Shown here: piece after piece, positions 26,726-32,322 of the stretch | How positions within the stretch are numbered: the stretch's first letter is position 1 | Layout: the number at the start of each line of letters is the position of its first letter | NCBI GenBank assembly: GCA_029288725.1 | Contig: JARIGS010000017.1 | Span: 1 to 32,322, forward strand | Reading direction: 5' to 3' | Length of the DNA: 32,322 bases | Source of the DNA: Candidatus Nomurabacteria bacterium | Lineage (GTDB): Bacteria; Patescibacteriota; Minisyncoccia; Phycocordibacterales; UBA9973 | Position numbers and translations under genes: made by a program | The notes under the pieces: model-generated | Seen by the model: only the letters and a program-made list of their open reading frames with translations | Database searches by the model: none | What the model was told of the DNA's origin: nothing

Positions 26726-26762
26726 ACAACCATTGTAACAAATTGTATTACAGTATGTCAAT

Positions 26763-26798
26763 ATAAAAAGGACGTGATCCAATCACGTCCTTTTTATA
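26763..26798 (-). terminator. nrdA terminator
   Basis: ATAAAAAGGACGTGATccaATCACGTCCTTTTTAT. Confidence 0.85.
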
Positions 26799-26808
26799 TT
26801 ATTCCTTC

Positions 26809-28530
26809 TTACGCCTCACAGGTAAGGCATTCTTCCTGGGCAACGATGATAACCTGTGGTTTCTTTACTTCATTTTCCTGGATCTTCTTGCGGCCAAACT
26901 GCTGGGCAGCATTCATGCTGTGCTGGTAGTAGAGAGTCTTGATGCCTCTTTCCCAGGCATAGAGATACAGTGCGTTCAACTCCTTCGCTGACATCGTTGG
27001 GTCAATGAGAATGTTCAATGACTGAGCCTGGTCAATGTACTGTTGGCGAACTGCCGCCTGTTCAATGATGGCCTTTTGATCAATCTCACTGAAGGTACGG
27101 AAGACACGCTTCTCGTGTGCGTTAAGACAGTCAAGATGCTGGACTGATCCGTCATTGTCGCGAATACTGTCCCAGGTTTCCTTGGTATTCATGCCCTTTT
27201 CTTCAAGCAATGCTTCGAGGGTTGGGTTCTTGATCGTCACCTTCATCTTGTCGACATCCTTCACGAAAGCATTGGACATCAATGGCTCGATACTTTGTGA
27301 TACCTGGCCCAAGATAAATGCGGAAGAAGTGGTTGGAGCAACAGCCAACAGGGTGGTATTGCGACGACCGTATCCCTTCAGAATTTCCGGTTCGCCATAT
27401 TCCTTTGCCATCATTTCTGATGCCTTGTAGGCACGATCCTTCACAAGGGCAAATATTTCCTCGTTCAGTGTTGCTGCTTCGGCACTATCAAATGCAATGT
27501 TGCTTTCCTGAAGGAAGGTATGCCAGCCAAGGACACCGACACCGAGAGCGCGGTGTTCCTTTGCAAACTTGTGGGCACGCTGCATGAAATAAAAGGCAGA
27601 CTGCTTTTGCGGATCATTACTGTCACGCAAGGCTTCAAGACGGTCAACGAATTCAGTGATGACCGTATCGAGGAACATCGTCAGTGTTTCAACGGCATCA
27701 GTATCCTTCCATTCGTGATAATGACGAAGATTGATGGAAGAAAGACAGCAGACGAATGAGAGCTCGTCACTGGTTGGAAGACAGATTTCAGAACAAAGGT
27801 TACTGCCATAAATTCTCATACCCTTATCCTTGTAGACATCAACAGTATTGTTATTGACGGTATCACTAAAAAGAATGTACGGGTAGCCAATTTCGGTTCT
27901 GCGCTGGATGATTTTCGCCCAGATACGACGTTTGTCCTGATCACCGGCAATCATGTCCTTAAGCCATGCGTCCCCTACTGTGACCGCGTACGTGGACTCC
28001 TGAATTGGATGACCTTCCTTACCAATGTTCAAAAAATCCTCAATGTCACCGTGTTCAACGGCAAGGTACGGCGCAAAGTGTCCACGACGAACTGATCCCT
28101 GACTGACAATATTGATCAGACCGTCAAAGAGTTCCATGAAGTGCACTGCTCCTGAAGAATGGCCATTGTCCTTGATGATTGAACCACGAGGACGAAGACC
28201 GCCAAAGAATCCTGACGTACCACCGCCATACTTTGTCATCATGCCCACTTCAGCATGCGTATAGAGAATGCGAGACATGTCGTCTGCCACATAGCTTCCG
28301 AAACAACTGATCGGAAGACCTCGTTCCATGCCATAGTTTGACCAGATTGGAGACGCGAGCGAGTAGAAACCACGGGACATGTAGTCATAGAACTTGTCAG
28401 CAAAGCCGGGCTTGCCAAGGTGCTTTTCAGCAATTTCCGCAATTTCCCGAATGCGCTCTTCAGCCGTGATATTTCCTACGAGATATCCCTTTGATAAAAA
28501 TTTTCTACTGTTTTCGTTTAGCCAATACAT
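26809..28530 (-). CDS. nrdA: Ribonucleoside-diphosphate reductase alpha subunit, without N-terminal ATP-cone
   Basis: PISCFGSYV, SNLCSEICLPTS (NxCxE), VCCLSSINL, TLYYQHSMNAAQ (Tyr pair), C-terminal ECLTCEA. Confidence 0.93.
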   Translation of the reverse strand: MYWLNENSRKFLSKGYLVGNITAEERIREIAEIAEKHLGKPGFADKFYDYMSRGFYSLASPIWSNYGMERGLPISCFGSYVADDMSRILYTHAEVGMMTKYGGGTSGFFGGLRPRGSIIKDNGHSSGAVHFMELFDGLINIVSQGSVRRGHFAPYLAVEHGDIEDFLNIGKEGHPIQESTYAVTVGDAWLKDMIAGDQDKRRIWAKIIQRRTEIGYPYILFSDTVNNNTVDVYKDKGMRIYGSNLCSEICLPTSDELSFVCCLSSINLRHYHEWKDTDAVETLTMFLDTVITEFVDRLEALRDSNDPQKQSAFYFMQRAHKFAKEHRALGVGVLGWHTFLQESNIAFDSAEAATLNEEIFALVKDRAYKASEMMAKEYGEPEILKGYGRRNTTLLAVAPTTSSAFILGQVSQSIEPLMSNAFVKDVDKMKVTIKNPTLEALLEEKGMNTKETWDSIRDNDGSVQHLDCLNAHEKRVFRTFSEIDQKAIIEQAAVRQQYIDQAQSLNILIDPTMSAKELNALYLYAWERGIKTLYYQHSMNAAQQFGRKKIQENEVKKPQVIIVAQEECLTCEA

Positions 28531-28533
28531 ATT

Positions 28534-29808
28534 TTAAAATAAATCGTCGCTAGTAATACTTTTGCTTTTTTTGCTGTAATTGATTGATTTCTTATTGAAG
28601 AAGTCACCGTGCTTGGTTGCGATCACTTCGTCATAAAACCAGTCTGATTCGTTGAGCAATTTCTGATCGGTGGTAAAAATCTTTCTAATACCGATACTGT
28701 GAAGTGAGTTGTTAAATCGCTGCTTGATGAATTCGATGACGATCGCCTTTGAGATGAAGTCCGGTTCACCTTTTTCAAATATCCACTCCACTACCTGCTG
28801 TTCTGATTCAAATGCCTCTTCGCACAATTTGATTACCTCTTCCTCAAATGCCTCATTGAACCATTCTGGATGTTCCTGCTTGATGATATTGATAATATCG
28901 ATACCGAACAAGCCGTGAATCTGCTCTTCCTTGGAGGTTGCCTCAACTGCGTTGGAGATTCCCTTGAAGAGATTCTTGTGCTTATTAAAGGACATGATAA
29001 TCAGAAACTGGGAGAAGAGTGAGACGTGTTCTATGAACAGTGAGAAGAGGAGGATTGATTGGCTATATTCTCGATTATCCTCGCTCTTTGCATTGGTCAG
29101 AGCTTTTTCAAGATATTGCACGCGCTTCATCAAGACCGGTATCTCATCAATAGTCTTGAACGCGTCATTCAAACCAAGTATTTCAAGTAGGTGGGCATAG
29201 GCATCAGTGTGGCGGACTTCACTCTCGGCAAAGGTTGCTCCGACTGCACCAATTTCTGGTTTAGGGAGCTTTTTATAAATATCTCCCCAGAACGTCTTTA
29301 CGGCTACTTCTATCTGGGCGATGGCCAGCATGGCATTTTTGATCACGGTTCGTTCCTTTTCATCAACGTTTACCTTGAAATCCTGAACGTCACCAACAAA
29401 GTTGAATTCAGTATGAATCCAATAAGAGTGGCGGATCGCGTCAACATATTCATACAGCTCCGGATATTCATACGGCTTTAATGACAGTCGCTTTTTGAAT
29501 ACATCTCGGGTGCGCTCCTTATTTCGTTCCTGACGATAGAGTATATACGCCTTTGCAACCTCAAAGTCTCCCTTGCGGGCAATTTCTCGTTCAACGATAT
29601 CCTGGATGTTTTCGACGGTTGGCATCACCTTATCGTCGTCATAGGTATGTTCTACCACCACCATGATACGGTCGCCTAGTATGGAAAGTGAGATTTCATC
29701 AATCGGCGTGCCTTGCGCCTCATAGGCCTTTGCAATGGCGTTTTCAATATGAGAGCGATCGAACGCCGCAATTGATTCGTCTCTTTTTTTGATACGGGTA
29801 ATTGCCAT
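28534..29808 (-). CDS. nrdB: Ribonucleoside-diphosphate reductase beta subunit with N-terminal ATP-cone
   Basis: ATP-cone-like N-terminus (IKKRDESIAAFDRSHIENAIAKAYEA...VENIQDIVEREIARKGDFEVAKAYILYRQERNKER) followed by NrdB core (TFAESEVRHTDAYAHLLEIL, SLFIEHVSLF, TSKEEQIHGLFGIDI). Confidence 0.92.
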   Translation of the reverse strand: MAITRIKKRDESIAAFDRSHIENAIAKAYEAQGTPIDEISLSILGDRIMVVVEHTYDDDKVMPTVENIQDIVEREIARKGDFEVAKAYILYRQERNKERTRDVFKKRLSLKPYEYPELYEYVDAIRHSYWIHTEFNFVGDVQDFKVNVDEKERTVIKNAMLAIAQIEVAVKTFWGDIYKKLPKPEIGAVGATFAESEVRHTDAYAHLLEILGLNDAFKTIDEIPVLMKRVQYLEKALTNAKSEDNREYSQSILLFSLFIEHVSLFSQFLIIMSFNKHKNLFKGISNAVEATSKEEQIHGLFGIDIINIIKQEHPEWFNEAFEEEVIKLCEEAFESEQQVVEWIFEKGEPDFISKAIVIEFIKQRFNNSLHSIGIRKIFTTDQKLLNESDWFYDEVIATKHGDFFNKKSINYSKKSKSITSDDLF

Positions 29809-29930
29809 AAATGTATGATTAGTATATCGAAAAAAAACGTTGGCTCATATTATCTGTGGCTGTTTTCGAAGTAAGAAAATAAAAAAAATGCCTTGTAAAG
29901 CAGCATGCTCATACGGCCTTTAGGCACTGC

Positions 29931-29957
29931 ATTTTTGACCAAAGTTTGGTCAAAAAT
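29931..29957 (-). terminator. Hairpin/terminator downstream of the DUF192 gene
   Basis: ATTTTTGACCAAA g TTTGGTCAAAAAT perfect 13-bp arms. Confidence 0.7.
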
Positions 29958-29974
29958 AAAATAATCCTAAACGA

Positions 29975-30514
29975 CTATTGTGACAAAGTGAACAGTTGTC
30001 CCACTTTCAGGTCATGTGCTGTGGAAAACCCTGCGTTGACCTCAAGTACGTACTGTATTTTTTGCGGTGGATAGAAAATTTTCGGGTACGTATCGACGGC
30101 AACATTGGTATCAATGGATACAATCTTCATTGCACTGTCCATCCAGACGAAATCCAATGGATACTGCATATCCTTCATCCAAAAGCCTGTTATTTGCGGA
30201 CTATCGAAGACAAAGAGCATGCCATCATTGGCGGGCAATGCCGTAGTATCGGAAAGACCCTGTTCCCGGCTTTGGGGGGTGTTGGCAATGGTGACAGGAA
30301 TGCTGAGCGAACCGCTCGTCAGGGTTCCGTTTATGGAGAGCGGTGACGCCGACGGCGTCACCGCCTGAGATGTAATATAATTACCGCTTCTTTCCCTCTG
30401 AGTAGACGGCGTAGGCGTCCACTCAGAATGCAAAAAGAGCAGACCTCCTACGAGTGCTGCTCCTATTGCGAGTAGTATGAAAATTGTATAGTGAGTGCAT
30501 TTGTCTTTAAACAT
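29975..30514 (-). CDS. DUF192 family protein, N-terminally membrane-anchored
   Basis: SIPVTIANTPQSREQGLSDTTALPANDGMLFVFDSPQITGFWMKDMQYPLDFVWMD...VLEVNAGFSTAHDLKVGQ. Confidence 0.9.
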   Translation of the reverse strand: MFKDKCTHYTIFILLAIGAALVGGLLFLHSEWTPTPSTQRERSGNYITSQAVTPSASPLSINGTLTSGSLSIPVTIANTPQSREQGLSDTTALPANDGMLFVFDSPQITGFWMKDMQYPLDFVWMDSAMKIVSIDTNVAVDTYPKIFYPPQKIQYVLEVNAGFSTAHDLKVGQLFTLSQ

Positions 30515-30729
30515 ATAAAACCATCTTTATTTTGCTTCAGCCTACCATTCTGTGCTCTATAGAATCACATAATGGATTTGTGCTGCTTAACCTTGCAGCA
30601 AGGAGTAACTATTAAGTCAGTTACCAAAACCAACTCCTCCATTGCTCTTCACTTGCGTTCAGAGCTCTGGTGGACAAGTCAACCGTATCAATTATATACC
30701 CTCGAAAGGATATACAACTATCTCAATTT

Positions 30730-32322
<1,593 letters not shown>

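Overview
The window looks like a contig end from a Candidate Phyla Radiation (Patescibacteria, Parcubacteria-like) genome. It has compact housekeeping genes (pth, lepB, hisS, def, fmt, hpf, pyk, rsmE, rnhB, dnaE, secA, rnpB, nrdB/nrdA), a block of small membrane, stress and redox genes (about 7-17 kb), a tRNA-Asn, an RHH/RelE-type toxin-antitoxin pair, and a 5'-truncated 16S rRNA gene on the minus strand at the right edge. The most unusual part is the 16S gene. (i) Helix 40 carries an insertion of about 276 nt, made of four tandem hairpins with a shared loop motif (GUAUUUAUAU in the rRNA) and covarying stems. (ii) The 3' end after an intact helix 45 reads GGAUUAACUCAAAUUGAG instead of GGAUCACCUCC, so the anti-Shine-Dalgarno core is absent. 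Consistently, at least ten genes in the window have a -10 box only 6-10 nt before the ATG, which implies leaderless mRNAs. (iii) Two near-universal rRNA interactions, the 505-507/524-526 pseudoknot of the 530 loop and the 921/1396 pair, are both replaced by compensatory changes. Other notable items: a 38-aa lysine-rich histone-H1-like peptide gene missed by the ORF track, a riboswitch-like leader upstream of a lytic-transglycosylase-like gene, a perfect 15-bp hairpin inside rnhB, an ATP-cone fused to NrdB rather than NrdA, a frameshifted DUF5946 gene, and an Illumina Nextera adapter left at bases 1-33 that creates a false Pth C-terminus. All calls were made by eye. No database search or folding program was run.
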